A DNA stretch of 64,000 bases from Pseudomonadales bacterium (GCA_028281005.1 JANQKS010000018.1:62001-126000); one strand, 5' to 3'. Numbered from the stretch's first letter, positions 19,478-29,616 are shown. Made by a program: numbers and translations. Notes: generated by a model not told the origin, from the sequence alone.

Positions 19478-20275
19478 TTAACGCAACATGATCAGGCTGA
19501 CCATGCGGCCAGTGTCTTGCCCCGGGTGGGTTTGTTGCGCCTCTCGGTACGAGTAGAACCGCTCATCCGCGTAACTGCACAAGCCCGATTCAAAAACCTG
19601 GTTAACCCCCGCCTGACGCAACCTCAGCTGAGTGGCCTTCGCCAAATCCAGTAATCGTTTCCCCGCCGCCATGGCCGCTGGCTCAGGATGCGGCTGCACA
19701 ACCGCCCCTGCATCGGCAAAGTCTGCGTTGACAAAGTGCTGCCATACCTCTTGCCCCACTTCATAACGTTGCACGCCGATACAGGGACCAATCCAGGCAT
19801 TAAGCTGCGCAACCGGTACCGTCTCGGCCACCGCGGCGAGCACCGATTCAAGCACCCCTGCAACAAGACCACGCCAACCGGCATGCACCGCCGCCACGAC
19901 ACGGGCCGAATGGTCCCACAACAGCACCGGCACACAGTCGGCCGTCATAATACCCAGGGCCAAACCCGGTGTTTGTGTCCACGCCGCATCTGCCATCGGT
20001 GCAGAGGCCACCGTATCCAGGCTCGCCTCGATACATTCAATGCCGTGGACCTGTTGCAGCCACTGCACATGGGTTACCCCCAACTGCTGTTGTAACGCCC
20101 TCCGGTTTTGTAACACCGATGCTTCTTCATCACCGACGTGTAGCGCCATGTTATTGGCCGCATAAGGTGCGGCAGAGATTCCGCCATGACGAGTGGAGAC
20201 CCCGAGCAAAACCCCGTCGGCGTTTGCAGCAAACGGTAGCCACGCGGCGGCTTGCTGCAACTTAGGCATGGGCAT
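19478..20275 (-). CDS. pgeF: Purine nucleoside phosphorylase / laccase-domain protein YfiH
   Basis: This 265-residue protein of the DUF152/YfiH family has metal-ligand motifs GVSTRHGG (near residue 25), VLLWDHSARVVAAVHAGWRGLVAGVLE (near 117-145) and NAWIGPCIGVQRYEVG (near 160). In E. coli the protein edits peptidoglycan synthesis by removing mis-incorporated serine, and homologues have purine nucleoside activity. Its start overlaps the end of rluD by 14 bp, the usual rluD-yfiH pairing; an alternative ATG lies two codons in. Confidence 0.92.
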   Translation of the reverse strand: MPMPKLQQAAAWLPFAANADGVLLGVSTRHGGISAAPYAANNMALHVGDEEASVLQNRRALQQQLGVTHVQWLQQVHGIECIEASLDTVASAPMADAAWTQTPGLALGIMTADCVPVLLWDHSARVVAAVHAGWRGLVAGVLESVLAAVAETVPVAQLNAWIGPCIGVQRYEVGQEVWQHFVNADFADAGAVVQPHPEPAAMAAGKRLLDLAKATQLRLRQAGVNQVFESGLCSYADERFYSYREAQQTHPGQDTGRMVSLIMLR

Positions 20276-21215
20276 CTTCGCGTAAAGCGTCTACCAGCAC
20301 GCTGATGTCAGCCGGCCAGGGTGCTGAAAAACTCATGTGCGCCCCACTCTCAGGGTGCTCGAACGCCAACTCTTGCGCGTGCAACGCCTGGCGTTTAAAC
20401 CCATGTAGAAGATTGATGAGCGCCATGTCGGCACCGCTTGGTACTTTACCGCGAGCGCCGTAGCGCCGATCGCCTACCAAGGGATAGCCGATACTTTGCA
20501 TGTGCACGCGGATCTGGTGGGTACGGCCGGTCAAGAGGCGTGCGTCCACCAAGGTGTGTGCCCGGAAACGTTCCCGCACGCGGAACTCGGTGCGCGCGGT
20601 TTTGCCGTCTTCGCGAATCGCTTGCCGCGTGCGCACATGTGGATCCCGCCCGATAGGTGCGTCGACATCCTGCCCCGCCACCATACGACCTTCACACACG
20701 CAGACGTAGGAGCGGCTCAGTTTACGTTGGGCAATCATGCGCGACAGGCGTAACTGTGCAATTTCCGAAGCTGCCACCACCATCACACCGCTGGTGTCTT
20801 TGTCCAAGCGGTGCACCACACCCGCCCGCGGTAACAACTTCAGGGCAGCGCGGTGGTGCAGCAACCCGTTCACCAAAGTCTGGTCCGGATTACCGGCGCC
20901 GGGATGCACCACCAACCCGGGGGGTTTGTTCAGTACCAGCAGGTGTTCGTCTTCATACAGCACATCCAGCGGCATGGCTTGGGCATCCTGCCAGGCTTCG
21001 CGCGCAGTGCGCTCCGCTTGCAGGTTAAGCGTCTCACCCCCCGCCACCTTTTGTTTCGGTTTCCAGCTTTGGCCGTCTACCGTTAACTCGCCTGCGGTGA
21101 TCCAACGGGACAATTCAGCACGGGAAAAATCTGCAAACAGCAGTGCCGCGACGCGGTCGATGCGCTGTCCGGCCATACCGGCCGGCACCACCTGCTGCAG
21201 ATTTATAGGGTTCAT
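20262..21215 (-). CDS. rluD: 23S rRNA pseudouridine(1911/1915/1917) synthase
   Basis: This 317-residue protein has an N-terminal S4 RNA-binding domain (GQRIDRVAALLFADFSRAELSRWI, residues 15-38) and an RluA-type catalytic domain. The active-site aspartate is in VVHRLDKDTSGVMVVA near residue 142, and RTHQIRVHMQSIGYPLVGD is near 225. It modifies helix 69 of 23S rRNA. The divergent neighbour is bamD, as in other gammaproteobacteria. Confidence 0.94.
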   Translation of the reverse strand: MNPINLQQVVPAGMAGQRIDRVAALLFADFSRAELSRWITAGELTVDGQSWKPKQKVAGGETLNLQAERTAREAWQDAQAMPLDVLYEDEHLLVLNKPPGLVVHPGAGNPDQTLVNGLLHHRAALKLLPRAGVVHRLDKDTSGVMVVAASEIAQLRLSRMIAQRKLSRSYVCVCEGRMVAGQDVDAPIGRDPHVRTRQAIREDGKTARTEFRVRERFRAHTLVDARLLTGRTHQIRVHMQSIGYPLVGDRRYGARGKVPSGADMALINLLHGFKRQALHAQELAFEHPESGAHMSFSAPWPADISVLVDALREDAHA

Positions 21216-21272
21216 GCGGTTGCAACCGTTACAAATATGTAAAGAATAGCGCCATCGTAACGCGTAAGTGTC

Positions 21273-22289
21273 GTGAGCATCTTGATCCGCCCCACTGTAA
21301 AAGCCGTTGTCCAGCCCTGTTTGCTGATTCTTCTATTATGCACAGGCGTGAGCGCCTGTAGTTGGATGCCGTTTTTCGGCGGCGACGATGACGTCGCCGA
21401 AGAGATCGAAACCAGCGAACAAAAACTCTATCGCGACGCCCAACGTCTGCTGCGCTCTGCCAATTACCAACAAGCCATCAGCACGTTGGAGTTGCTAGAG
21501 CAGCGTTTTCCATTCGGCCGTTATGCCGAACAGGCTCAGTTGGAACTCATCTACGCGCGCTACATGTCCTACGATTTAGAGGGTGCGGTAGCCGCCGCGG
21601 ACCGCTTCATACGCCTGCATCCCCAACACTCCAACATAGATTATGCGTTTTATATCAAAGGCTTAGCGAGCATTGGTAAGAATGAAGGTTTAATGGACCG
21701 GTTGTTCGAGACCGATACTGCAAAACGCGACATGGAGCCGCTGCGGCAAGGTTATGCGGATTTTGCGCAGCTGCTGGCGCGCTACCCGAACAGTCAATAC
21801 GCGCCGGACGTCACGCAACGCATGGTGCATCTACGCAACGTGCTGGCACGCTCGGAAATTGCCGTAGCGGACTACTACATGCGTCGCGCAGCTTATGTCG
21901 CCGCCTCGAATCGTGCCCGTTTTGTGTTGGAGACTTACCCGCGCAGTGAATCCACCGCCGCGGCACTGCTCGTGTTGATAGAGGCAAACTACCAGTTGGG
22001 GCTGGAAGACGAAGCCAACAACGCCCTGCGTGTGCTGGCACTCAACTATCCCCAACATCCCGCGTTTGACGAATCCGGCAATTTGGTACTGGCCAACACC
22101 ATTCGCAACCGTGATCGTTCCTGGACCAATATCATGACCCTGGGGCTATTCGACCGCCCTGAGGTGCCGCCGCCGATTAAGATCCGTCACCCTGAAGGCT
22201 TTGTGCCGCCGCCGATAGAAGCTCAACCGGAGGCACCGGAACAAAAACGCAAACGAGGATGGTTCAGCTGGCTTCCGTTTATTGGCTAA
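21273..22289 (+). CDS. bamD: Outer membrane assembly lipoprotein BamD
   Basis: The 338-residue precursor has a lipoprotein signal ending in the lipobox VSAC (cysteine near residue 29). Five TPR-like repeats follow, including KLYRDAQRLLRSANYQQAI, QRFPFGRYAEQAQLELIYARYMSYD and the conserved RYPNSQYAPDVTQRM. It is an essential part of the BAM complex that folds outer-membrane proteins. The family usually has about 245 residues; the extra C-terminal tail is rich in Pro and Glu and ends KRKRGWFSWLPFIG. The start is GTG at 21273. Confidence 0.92.
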   Translation: MSILIRPTVKAVVQPCLLILLLCTGVSACSWMPFFGGDDDVAEEIETSEQKLYRDAQRLLRSANYQQAISTLELLEQRFPFGRYAEQAQLELIYARYMSYDLEGAVAAADRFIRLHPQHSNIDYAFYIKGLASIGKNEGLMDRLFETDTAKRDMEPLRQGYADFAQLLARYPNSQYAPDVTQRMVHLRNVLARSEIAVADYYMRRAAYVAASNRARFVLETYPRSESTAAALLVLIEANYQLGLEDEANNALRVLALNYPQHPAFDESGNLVLANTIRNRDRSWTNIMTLGLFDRPEVPPPIKIRHPEGFVPPPIEAQPEAPEQKRKRGWFSWLPFIG

Positions 22290-23919
22290 CACCGTGAACA
22301 CCCAACGCAGCGAGATCCTCGCTGAGATCGAACGGCGACGTACAGATTTGAGCGTGGGCTTGTTGAAGATCTACAACTACTATCGCATCTTCGTCGGTTT
22401 TGCCCTTCTCATCACCTTTGAACAGAACCTGTTCAGCACCCAATTGGGCGCGCTGGACCAACAGTTGTTTTGGTGGGTGGCGGTCATCTACACCGGCATC
22501 AACATTCTCGGCACCGTTTTAACCTGGATTGTCCCCGGCCAATGGTCGAGCCGCCAACTGTTAATTTTCGGTTGGATTGTTTTCGACGCCTCAATGTTAA
22601 CCGCCATGATGTACAGCTCCGGCGGTATCGGCAGCGGCATCGCAGCGTTGATACTCATCACCGTGGTCACCGGTGCGATATTGGTGACCGGGCGGTTGGC
22701 CACCCTAACTGCGGCCGCGGCCAGCATTGTGGTCCTCTACGAGGAGTTTTACCTCGCCATATCACAGACCACCTTCAGCTACGACTTCTTCCAGGCCGGT
22801 GTGTTCGGCGCCATCTATTTCAGTGCTTCGTTGAGCATCCAGAGTCTGTCCAAGCGCATTCGCCAGAATGACATTCGCGCGCTGACCCAAGCGGTGGAGC
22901 TGGCGGACCTGGAACGCCTCAACCGACAAATCATCCAACGCATGCGCACCGGCATCATTGTGGTGGATCCCAACGACGTGGTGCGTATGCACAACCAATC
23001 CGCGCGCGCCCTCATCGGCACGGGCGCGGATGATGATTTTCAAAAATTACCCGCGGCCCTGCAACAGGTACTGACCGCCTGGCGCGAAGACAGCTCCCGG
23101 CGCGCACCTCCGTTTCGAGTCAGTCCTGCCACACCCGAAATTCGCGCCAATTTTTCTGCTGTGCGCAATGAAGACACCCAGGGCGACGTTACCATATTCC
23201 TGGAAGACCGCGGCGAGGTGCAGCAACAGGCACAACAGCTTAAGTTGGCCGAGTTGGGCCGCTTGTCAGCCAGCATTGCCCATGAAGTAAGAAATCCGCT
23301 TGGTGCCATCAGCCATGCCGCGCAGCTGTTAAACGAATCCGAAGAGTTAGAGCCAGCTGATGCGCGCCTCACCAACATCATCATCAATCACTGCAACCGC
23401 ATGAACGGCGTGGTGGAAAACGTGCTGGAAATGTCGCGGCGTAAAACGCCGGAACCCATGCGCGTCAACTTAAAGCAGCACATCGAGGAGTTTGTTGGCG
23501 CGTTTTTGCAATCACGTCCCGAAGCCCAGCTCGAAATACACGTTGAACCAGACGACACTGAAATTCGCGTCGATCCGCGGCAACTGAATCAGGCACTCAC
23601 CAACTTGGTCGACAACGGTATCCGCTACTCGGAAGAAAACCAGCAAGGTCACCGAGTACTACTCGCGGGGGGGATGGATACCGCCTCGCAACGCCCGTAC
23701 TTAAATGTCATTGACTACGGCCAGGGGGTCGATCCTGAACAGGAACCCAATCTGTTCCAACCCTTTAACACGACTGCCAACGAAGGCACCGGCCTTGGCC
23801 TGTACCTATCGCGCGAATTGTGCGAAAGCAACCAAGCCCAGCTAAGCTATGCTCCGCACGACAACGGCGGCAGTTGTTTTCGCATTCTCTTTGCTCACCC
23901 AGACCGGATTACCGCATGA
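22282..23919 (+). CDS. pilS: Sensor histidine kinase PilS
   Basis: The 545-residue membrane kinase has about six hydrophobic helices in residues 30-190, a PAS-like stretch near 210-260, the phospho-acceptor motif ASIAHEVRNPLGAISHAA near 332 and an ATPase domain (NQALTNLVDNGIRYS, then GTGLGLYLSRELCESN). It pairs with PilR to control type IV pilin transcription. The frame opens at TTG 22282, overlapping bamD by 8 bp; GTG at 22294 is an equally possible start. It is joined to pilR by an ATGA overlap. Confidence 0.9.
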   Translation: MANTVNTQRSEILAEIERRRTDLSVGLLKIYNYYRIFVGFALLITFEQNLFSTQLGALDQQLFWWVAVIYTGINILGTVLTWIVPGQWSSRQLLIFGWIVFDASMLTAMMYSSGGIGSGIAALILITVVTGAILVTGRLATLTAAAASIVVLYEEFYLAISQTTFSYDFFQAGVFGAIYFSASLSIQSLSKRIRQNDIRALTQAVELADLERLNRQIIQRMRTGIIVVDPNDVVRMHNQSARALIGTGADDDFQKLPAALQQVLTAWREDSSRRAPPFRVSPATPEIRANFSAVRNEDTQGDVTIFLEDRGEVQQQAQQLKLAELGRLSASIAHEVRNPLGAISHAAQLLNESEELEPADARLTNIIINHCNRMNGVVENVLEMSRRKTPEPMRVNLKQHIEEFVGAFLQSRPEAQLEIHVEPDDTEIRVDPRQLNQALTNLVDNGIRYSEENQQGHRVLLAGGMDTASQRPYLNVIDYGQGVDPEQEPNLFQPFNTTANEGTGLGLYLSRELCESNQAQLSYAPHDNGGSCFRILFAHPDRITA

Positions 23920-25373
23920 CCGCAAACAGCAACGCAAACGCCACGGCCAACAAACGCACCCTTATCGTGGATGACGAACCGGACATCCGCGAATTGTTAG
24001 AAATTACTCTGGGGCGCATGAAACTTGAGACCGTGGCTGCGGCGGATTACAGCAGCGCGCTGCAATTGCTCAAAGACGAACATTTTGATCTGTGCCTGAC
24101 TGATATGCAGCTGCCGGACGGTAACGGCTTGGATCTGGTTAAGTTTATCAACGCCAACCGTCCGGATTTACCTGTCGCCATGATTACCGCCTTTGGCAGC
24201 ATGGACACCGCGATCTCCGCGCTCAAGGCGGGTGCGTTCGATTTTCTGCAGAAACCCATCGACCTAGAACACTTGCGCACCTTGGTAGAGAGCGCGCTAA
24301 AACTGGCTGACATACAGGACAGTGACAATCCAGCCAACGTGAGTTTGTTGGGCACCTCGGCGGCCATGGACCGTTTACGCTCGCAGATCAACAAACTGGC
24401 GCGCAGCCAGGCGCCGATTTATGTCAGCGGCGAATCCGGCTCCGGTAAAGAGGTTGCTGCGCGGCTGATACACGCCTTAGGGCCACGCTCCTCTGGCACC
24501 TTTGTGCCGGTCAACTGTGGCGCCATTCCATCCGAACTCATGGAAAGCGAGTTTTTCGGCCATATCAAAGGCAGCTTCACCGGCGCGGTGGGGGACAAAC
24601 AAGGTTTATTTCAAGCCGCCGGTGGCGGCACGTTGTTCCTCGACGAAGTGGCGGATTTGCCGCTGGCGATGCAAGTGAAATTGCTGCGCGCCATCCAGGA
24701 AAAGGCAGTGCGCCCGGTGGGTTCGCAAAGCGAAGATGTCACCGACGTTCGCATCTTGAGCGCTACACATAAGGACCTGGCCGCCGAAGTGGAAGCCGGC
24801 CGGTTCCGCCAGGATCTGTATTATCGGCTCAATGTTATCGAGTTAAGGATACCCAGCTTGCGCGAACATCTGGACGATATTCCGGAATTGGCTGCAGCTT
24901 CGCTGACGCGTTTGGCTCAGGAATATGGCGGTGAGCCGCCACAGATTTCACAAGCCGCCATGCAGGAGCTGATGTTGTACGACTTCCCCGGCAACATCCG
25001 CGAATTGGAAAATGTCCTGGAACGCGCGTTTACCCTGTGTGAAGACGCAGAAATTCAGCCCGAAGACCTGCAGCTCATGGATCGCCTGAGCTATGACAAT
25101 GCAGCGCCCACTACGCCCGAAGACAGCCAGGCAAGCAACGCGCCGCCAGCCGCGGCCGCGGAGAGCACACCCGCGGAACCCGCAGACGCAGCAGAGACCC
25201 TTGCCAGCTTACCGCCCGGCACGAGTTTGGAAGAGTATCTGGAAGGTATCGAGCGGCAGTTGATCATCCAGGCCTTAGAGGCGACGCGCTGGAACAAGAC
25301 CGCGGCCGCCAAGGAACTTGGCATCACCTTTCGCGCTTTGCGCTACAAGCTGAAAAAACTAGAGCTCGAATAA
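23916..25373 (+). CDS. pilR: Sigma-54-dependent response regulator PilR
   Basis: 485 residues: receiver domain with phospho-acceptor LTDMQLPDGNG near residue 60, AAA+ domain with Walker A GESGSGKE near 170, the sigma-54 contact loop GSFTGA (a GAFTGA variant) near 220 and LFLDEVADLP, then a Fis-type helix-turn-helix at the C-terminus (NKTAAAKELGITFRALRYKLKK). A long Ala/Pro/Glu linker of about 50 residues precedes the HTH. The ATG at 23916 overlaps the pilS stop; a longer frame upstream lies inside pilS and was not used. It activates pilA through RpoN. Confidence 0.93.
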   Translation: MTANSNANATANKRTLIVDDEPDIRELLEITLGRMKLETVAAADYSSALQLLKDEHFDLCLTDMQLPDGNGLDLVKFINANRPDLPVAMITAFGSMDTAISALKAGAFDFLQKPIDLEHLRTLVESALKLADIQDSDNPANVSLLGTSAAMDRLRSQINKLARSQAPIYVSGESGSGKEVAARLIHALGPRSSGTFVPVNCGAIPSELMESEFFGHIKGSFTGAVGDKQGLFQAAGGGTLFLDEVADLPLAMQVKLLRAIQEKAVRPVGSQSEDVTDVRILSATHKDLAAEVEAGRFRQDLYYRLNVIELRIPSLREHLDDIPELAAASLTRLAQEYGGEPPQISQAAMQELMLYDFPGNIRELENVLERAFTLCEDAEIQPEDLQLMDRLSYDNAAPTTPEDSQASNAPPAAAAESTPAEPADAAETLASLPPGTSLEEYLEGIERQLIIQALEATRWNKTAAAKELGITFRALRYKLKKLELE

Positions 25374-25435
25374 GCCACACGCCGCGGCGCTAATTGCCTA
25401 CATCCAGCTGACGCGGGGCCTGCCATGCTGACCGC

Positions 25436-26005
25436 ATGCGTGGGTTTAGCCTTTTTGAACTGTTAGCGGCTCTGTCCATCGCAGCAATTATCGGTAGTGC
25501 AGCTTTGATCTATATGCCGGATCTGGTGGCTGCCAAGCGCTCCAACGCCGCCTTACAGAGCCTGCGGGTGGTGATCAATTTCGCCCGTCACACCGCCATA
25601 ACTCGGGGCCAGCTGGTAGTGGTCTGCCCGTTGCAACGCAGCCTGACCGGGCCAGACTGCGGCCCGCGCAACCATTGGCATCAAGGCACCCTGGTATTTG
25701 CCGATAGCAACCGCAATCACCGCTTCGACTTAGGCGAGGAGGTGCTGCATCAAAGTGAACCCATACCCAGCGGCAGAATCGTATGGCGGGCATTTCGTAA
25801 TCGCGGCTATTTGGTGTTTACACCACGAGGTGTTACCGACTGGCAGAACGGCCACCTGTTGTACTGCCCTGCAAGTGGCGATGCGCAAATGGCCCGACAG
25901 CTGGTGCTAAACGTCAGCGGCCGCACTTATCCCTCCCGAGACACCAACGGTGACGGCATCCATGAGGATGTGCGCGGCAGACCGTTGGACTGCGGCAGCG
26001 TCTAG
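25436..26005 (+). CDS. FimT/GspH-type minor pseudopilin
   Basis: The 189-residue protein starts with a very short leader and the type IV pilin signature RGFSLFELLAALSIAAIIGSAAL, where cleavage by prepilin peptidase falls after the first glycine. A GspH-like soluble domain follows (LRVVINFARHTAITRGQLVVVCPL, and two further cysteines, at GPDCGP and in the last residues). It sits directly after pilSR, where fimT lies in Pseudomonas. The usual run of further minor pilin genes is absent. It converges on fkpB with a 4-bp overlap. Confidence 0.85.
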   Translation: MRGFSLFELLAALSIAAIIGSAALIYMPDLVAAKRSNAALQSLRVVINFARHTAITRGQLVVVCPLQRSLTGPDCGPRNHWHQGTLVFADSNRNHRFDLGEEVLHQSEPIPSGRIVWRAFRNRGYLVFTPRGVTDWQNGHLLYCPASGDAQMARQLVLNVSGRTYPSRDTNGDGIHEDVRGRPLDCGSV

Positions 26006-26496
26006 GGTGCCTGCACCTCCAACACCGAAACGTCGAAAGTAATTTCTTTGCCGCTCAAGGGATGGTTAAAGTCCACCTTCACCGTGTCGGTATAAACGCC
26101 AACCACCACCCCGGGCAGCTCTCCATCCGGGGCTTGAAAGGACACCACCAAACCTTCTTCTAAAGGCATGTCACCCACCATGGCGATAAAACGGTCCCGC
26201 GGCAAAAGCTGCACATTAGCTGGGTTGTGTTCACCAAATGCCTGGGCTGCTGGTAGGTTTATTTGCGCCGCATAACCTGCTTGTTGGCCCATTAAAGCTT
26301 CCTCAAAACCCGGCAGCAGGCTGCCGTCACCCACGGTAAAGGTGGCGGGTTGGCCATTACGGGTGGTGTCTATCTCTTCACCACTGGCAAACAATAAAGA
26401 GAAGTGCAGCGTGACCGTAGCACCCGTCTCTATGTCCGGGCCGTTATCGCCATTGTCGGCGGATGAGCCTGTGTCACTGGCGATGATGTCACTCAT
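26002..26496 (-). CDS. fkpB: FKBP-type peptidyl-prolyl isomerase, SlpA/FkpB type
   Basis: The 164-residue protein has the FKBP core HFSLLFASGEEIDTTRNGQP and VGDGSLLPGFEEALMG near residues 32-72. The IF (insert-in-flap) domain follows and the FKBP fold resumes with VKVDFNHPLSGKEITFDVSVLEV, as in SlpA. It is a cytoplasmic chaperone and isomerase. The start ATG at 26496 overlaps the lspA stop (ATGA). The first 24 residues are an Asp/Ser-rich extension. The ispH gene that normally follows is missing. Confidence 0.92.
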   Translation of the reverse strand: MSDIIASDTGSSADNGDNGPDIETGATVTLHFSLLFASGEEIDTTRNGQPATFTVGDGSLLPGFEEALMGQQAGYAAQINLPAAQAFGEHNPANVQLLPRDRFIAMVGDMPLEEGLVVSFQAPDGELPGVVVGVYTDTVKVDFNHPLSGKEITFDVSVLEVQAP

Positions 26497-27026
26497 GCGG
26501 ACCCCGTTTTTTCTGCCCGCTCGGCACGGTATTCGGCAATCATCAGAAGAATCCACAACGCCGCACCACAAAACAGCGAAGAGTCTGCAACGTTAAACGC
26601 GGGAAAGTAATAAGTCTCGTAATGCACCAGAATAAAGTCCACGACATAACCGTGATGTAACCGATCCACCAAATTGCCGAGGGCGCCGCCTAAGATTAGG
26701 CCGTAGACCCAACCCATATATTTGTCGCCGCTTGGCAGGCGCCGCAGCTCGTAAATGATGAAGGCCGAAAATCCGATGGCCAGCGTGACAAAAAACCACT
26801 TCTGCCAACCACCGGCGCCGGCCAAAAAGGAAAACGCAGCGCCTTCGTTGTGCCAGCGCACCCATGAAAACATGGGCAATACTTGGATACGTTCCTGATA
26901 CGCCAGTTCCGTAATGACGATGTATTTGGTGAATTGGTCCAACACCAGCACCAAACCCGCCAGGCCTAGCCATTTGCCCATGGGTTGCCGCAACCTAGGC
27001 GTCGCTTCACTTGCGGATGTTGTCAT
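26493..27026 (-). CDS. lspA: Lipoprotein signal peptidase (signal peptidase II)
   Basis: A 177-residue inner-membrane aspartyl protease that cleaves prolipoproteins after lipidation. Four hydrophobic helices are visible. The catalytic aspartates lie in GGALGNLVDRLHHGYVVDFI (near residue 120) and FNVADSSLFCGAALWIL (near 145). BamD in this window is one likely substrate. The stop of ribF overlaps its start by 4 bp. In most relatives ileS lies between ribF and lspA; here it does not. Confidence 0.95.
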   Translation of the reverse strand: MTTSASEATPRLRQPMGKWLGLAGLVLVLDQFTKYIVITELAYQERIQVLPMFSWVRWHNEGAAFSFLAGAGGWQKWFFVTLAIGFSAFIIYELRRLPSGDKYMGWVYGLILGGALGNLVDRLHHGYVVDFILVHYETYYFPAFNVADSSLFCGAALWILLMIAEYRAERAEKTGSA

Positions 27027-27952
27027 TGGGCCGCAAACCAGGCTTTGGCTTCGGCAACGTCTTTGTCGATCTGCGTCTTCAGCGCATCGATGCCGTCAAA
27101 GGCCACTTCGTTGCGTAGCTTGCGTTTGAAGGTCACCGTCAACAAGCTGTTGTACAAATTACCGCTGTAATCGAAGACGTGCACTTCCAATAAAGGTTCT
27201 TTGCCATCTACGGTGGGCCGCACCCCAATGTTGGCAATACCCTGATATTCCTGGTCATCTATACCTTGCACGGTCACGCAGTACACCCCTTCTAACGCCG
27301 CCTTGTATCGATGCAAGCGTATGTTAGCGGTGGGCACACCCAGTTGGCGGCCTAACTGGCGCCCGTAGACCACCCGGCCCATGATGAAGTATTCATGCCC
27401 GAGTAATTCTTCCGCCAAGGCAAAATCCCCCTCTGCCAAGGCGTCGCGCACACGGCTGCTGCTGATGCGCTGTTCGCCCAGCGACAGGGTCGAGGTTTGC
27501 CCGACGGCAAAGCCCAGGCGTTCACCCGCCGCTTGCATAAAGGCGTAATCCCCCCGACGCTCGTGGCCAAAACGAAAGTCGTCGCCGACTAACACATACT
27601 TTGCGCCCAACCGGCTGTGCAACAGCTCATCGGTAATCCACTGCGCCGGAGTACGCGCAGTTTGTTCATTAAATGGCAGCAGCAACAGCCGATCCAAGCC
27701 ATGGCGGCGCAGCAACTCGGCTTTTTCGCGCAGGCGGGTTAACCGCGGTGGCACGCTGGCACCGGCAAAGTATTCACGGGGCTGCGGCTCAAACGTGATG
27801 ACCATACTCGGCACATTGTACTGAGCGCCCTGCTGCTGCAGATGGTCGAGCAGCATCTGGTGGCCTCTGTGCACGCCGTCAAAATTGCCCATCGTCACCA
27901 CGTTGCCGTAGTGCTCCGCGCGGATGTTGTACAAGCCGTGAAGAATTTCCAT
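27023..27952 (-). CDS. ribF: Bifunctional riboflavin kinase / FAD synthetase
   Basis: 309 residues. The N-terminal FAD synthetase domain has the nucleotidyl-transfer motif GNFDGVHRGHQMLL near residue 23 and ISSSRVRDALAEGDF near 160. The C-terminal flavokinase domain has GRQLGVPTANIRLH near 193 and EVHVFDYSGNLY near 255. It turns riboflavin into FMN and FAD. It lies 8 bp downstream of murJ, the normal arrangement. Confidence 0.96.
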   Translation of the reverse strand: MEILHGLYNIRAEHYGNVVTMGNFDGVHRGHQMLLDHLQQQGAQYNVPSMVITFEPQPREYFAGASVPPRLTRLREKAELLRRHGLDRLLLLPFNEQTARTPAQWITDELLHSRLGAKYVLVGDDFRFGHERRGDYAFMQAAGERLGFAVGQTSTLSLGEQRISSSRVRDALAEGDFALAEELLGHEYFIMGRVVYGRQLGRQLGVPTANIRLHRYKAALEGVYCVTVQGIDDQEYQGIANIGVRPTVDGKEPLLEVHVFDYSGNLYNSLLTVTFKRKLRNEVAFDGIDALKTQIDKDVAEAKAWFAAQ

Positions 27953-27959
27953 GCTGCGA

Positions 27960-29555
27960 TTATAGTCCAGGCGCGGTAACGCTCATATGTTTGATGTGGC
28001 GCGGACGCACCCCTAACGCCACCAACAACAGTAGGTATAAGAGCACACCCGCGGTACTGATGCCCAATACCCAAAGCGCACGAGCGGAACCGGACATCAG
28101 TAACCATTCAAATTGTTGGTCCACGCCCCATAAGACCGCTCCCATCACGAAGGTAGCCACGAGTGTCTTCCACAGCAGCGGCCAGACCGCAGCGGTTACC
28201 ATATACAACCCGCGTCGATGTAACCCTATGTAGAGCAGCAACACGTGGGTCCACGCGGAAATGGCGGTGGCCCAAGCCAAACCCACGTGGCCGAACCAAC
28301 TGAAGGTTGCCAGGCTGACCACCAAATTGGCCACCACTGCACCACTGGCGTAACGCAACGGCGAGCGTGTGTCTTGATGTGCAAAAAAAGCCGGTGACAA
28401 AATTCTCACCAATACAAACCCCGGCAAAGCCACTGCAAACATCTGCAAAGCGATACCGGCCATACGTACGTCGTACGTCGTCATCGCGCCCGAGGCGAAG
28501 CTCATAAATAACGTACCCAGTAGCCCATCAGCCAGCAGATACAACGCCACCGCCGCAGGCAAACCCAGCATCAGGCCCAGATTGAGCCCCCAATCCAAGG
28601 TCCGCTGGAATTGTTCTCGATCGTCTCCCGCCGCCATACGTGACAGGTGCGGCAACATGACGGTTCCGAGCGCCACCGCCACCAGCCCCACAGGCAACTC
28701 AAGCAGACGATCGGCGTAGTAGAGCCACGAAATGCTGCCGGTCACCAGAGTCGACGCCAAGATGGTGTTAACCAGCGCGTTAATTTGCCCCACCGATGCG
28801 GCAAGCACTGCGGGGACCAACAGCTTACCTACTTGGCGTACACCTTCGTGGCGATGATTCAGGCTTGGCCAAGGCAGCAGACCAAGGCGCGCCAACGCCG
28901 GCAACTGCATCACCAGTTGCACCAAACCCGCCGCCAGCACACCCCAAGCCAAGGTCACCGCTGCCGGTGCGGTCACCACACCGGTCAAGGCCAGCAACGC
29001 CGCCGCAATCAAACACAGGTTTAACATCACCGGTGTAAACGCCGGCAATGCAAAGCGGTTATGGGCGTTGAGTAAGGCGCCGGCGTAGGCGGTGAGCGCA
29101 ATAAACCCCAGGTAGGGGAACGTCAGCCGAACCAGTGCAGCAGTCTCCTCAAGCTTGCCCGGCTCATCCGCAAATCCTGGTGCAAACACATATGTTAAGC
29201 CGGGCGCAAACACCACCCCCAATACCACCACCAATGCCAGGCTTGCGGCAAACAGTCCGGACAGCGGGGCGATGAAGGTAAGCAGCGCGTTGCGCCCCAG
29301 CTCTGCCTGGCGCATCAACACCGGTACAAAGGCTTGGCTAAAGGCCCCTTCGGCGAACAAACGGCGAAAGAAATTTGGAATGCGGAACGCCACAAAAAAC
29401 ATGTCCGCCATTGCGGAGGCGCCAAACAGGTAAGACAGCACCACGTCTCTGACCAGGCCACTGATACGCGATACCAGCGTCATGGCTGCCACCACGCCAC
29501 CTTGGCGCGACATGTCGTGGCCGGTGCTTTTCGACGTTGACTCTTCGGTTGACAT
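27960..29555 (-). CDS. murJ: Lipid II flippase MurJ
   Basis: This 531-residue polytopic MOP-superfamily protein has 12-14 hydrophobic helices. Family motifs include [17 protein letters not shown] (near residue 28), [27 protein letters not shown] (near 53-79) and [20 protein letters not shown]. It flips lipid II across the inner membrane for peptidoglycan synthesis. The N-terminus may start at this ATG or at an internal ATG (MSRQGG), 14 residues in. It is divergent from rpsT, as in other gammaproteobacteria. Confidence 0.94.
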   Translation of the reverse strand: MSTEESTSKSTGHDMSRQGGVVAAMTLVSRISGLVRDVVLSYLFGASAMADMFFVAFRIPNFFRRLFAEGAFSQAFVPVLMRQAELGRNALLTFIAPLSGLFAASLALVVVLGVVFAPGLTYVFAPGFADEPGKLEETAALVRLTFPYLGFIALTAYAGALLNAHNRFALPAFTPVMLNLCLIAAALLALTGVVTAPAAVTLAWGVLAAGLVQLVMQLPALARLGLLPWPSLNHRHEGVRQVGKLLVPAVLAASVGQINALVNTILASTLVTGSISWLYYADRLLELPVGLVAVALGTVMLPHLSRMAAGDDREQFQRTLDWGLNLGLMLGLPAAVALYLLADGLLGTLFMSFASGAMTTYDVRMAGIALQMFAVALPGFVLVRILSPAFFAHQDTRSPLRYASGAVVANLVVSLATFSWFGHVGLAWATAISAWTHVLLLYIGLHRRGLYMVTAAVWPLLWKTLVATFVMGAVLWGVDQQFEWLLMSGSARALWVLGISTAGVLLYLLLLVALGVRPRHIKHMSVTAPGL

Positions 29556-29616
29556 CTACCTACTCGAACGGCATATTGCCGCCCTCAAAAAATTAGCGCC
29601 CAATGTGGAGGAATCC

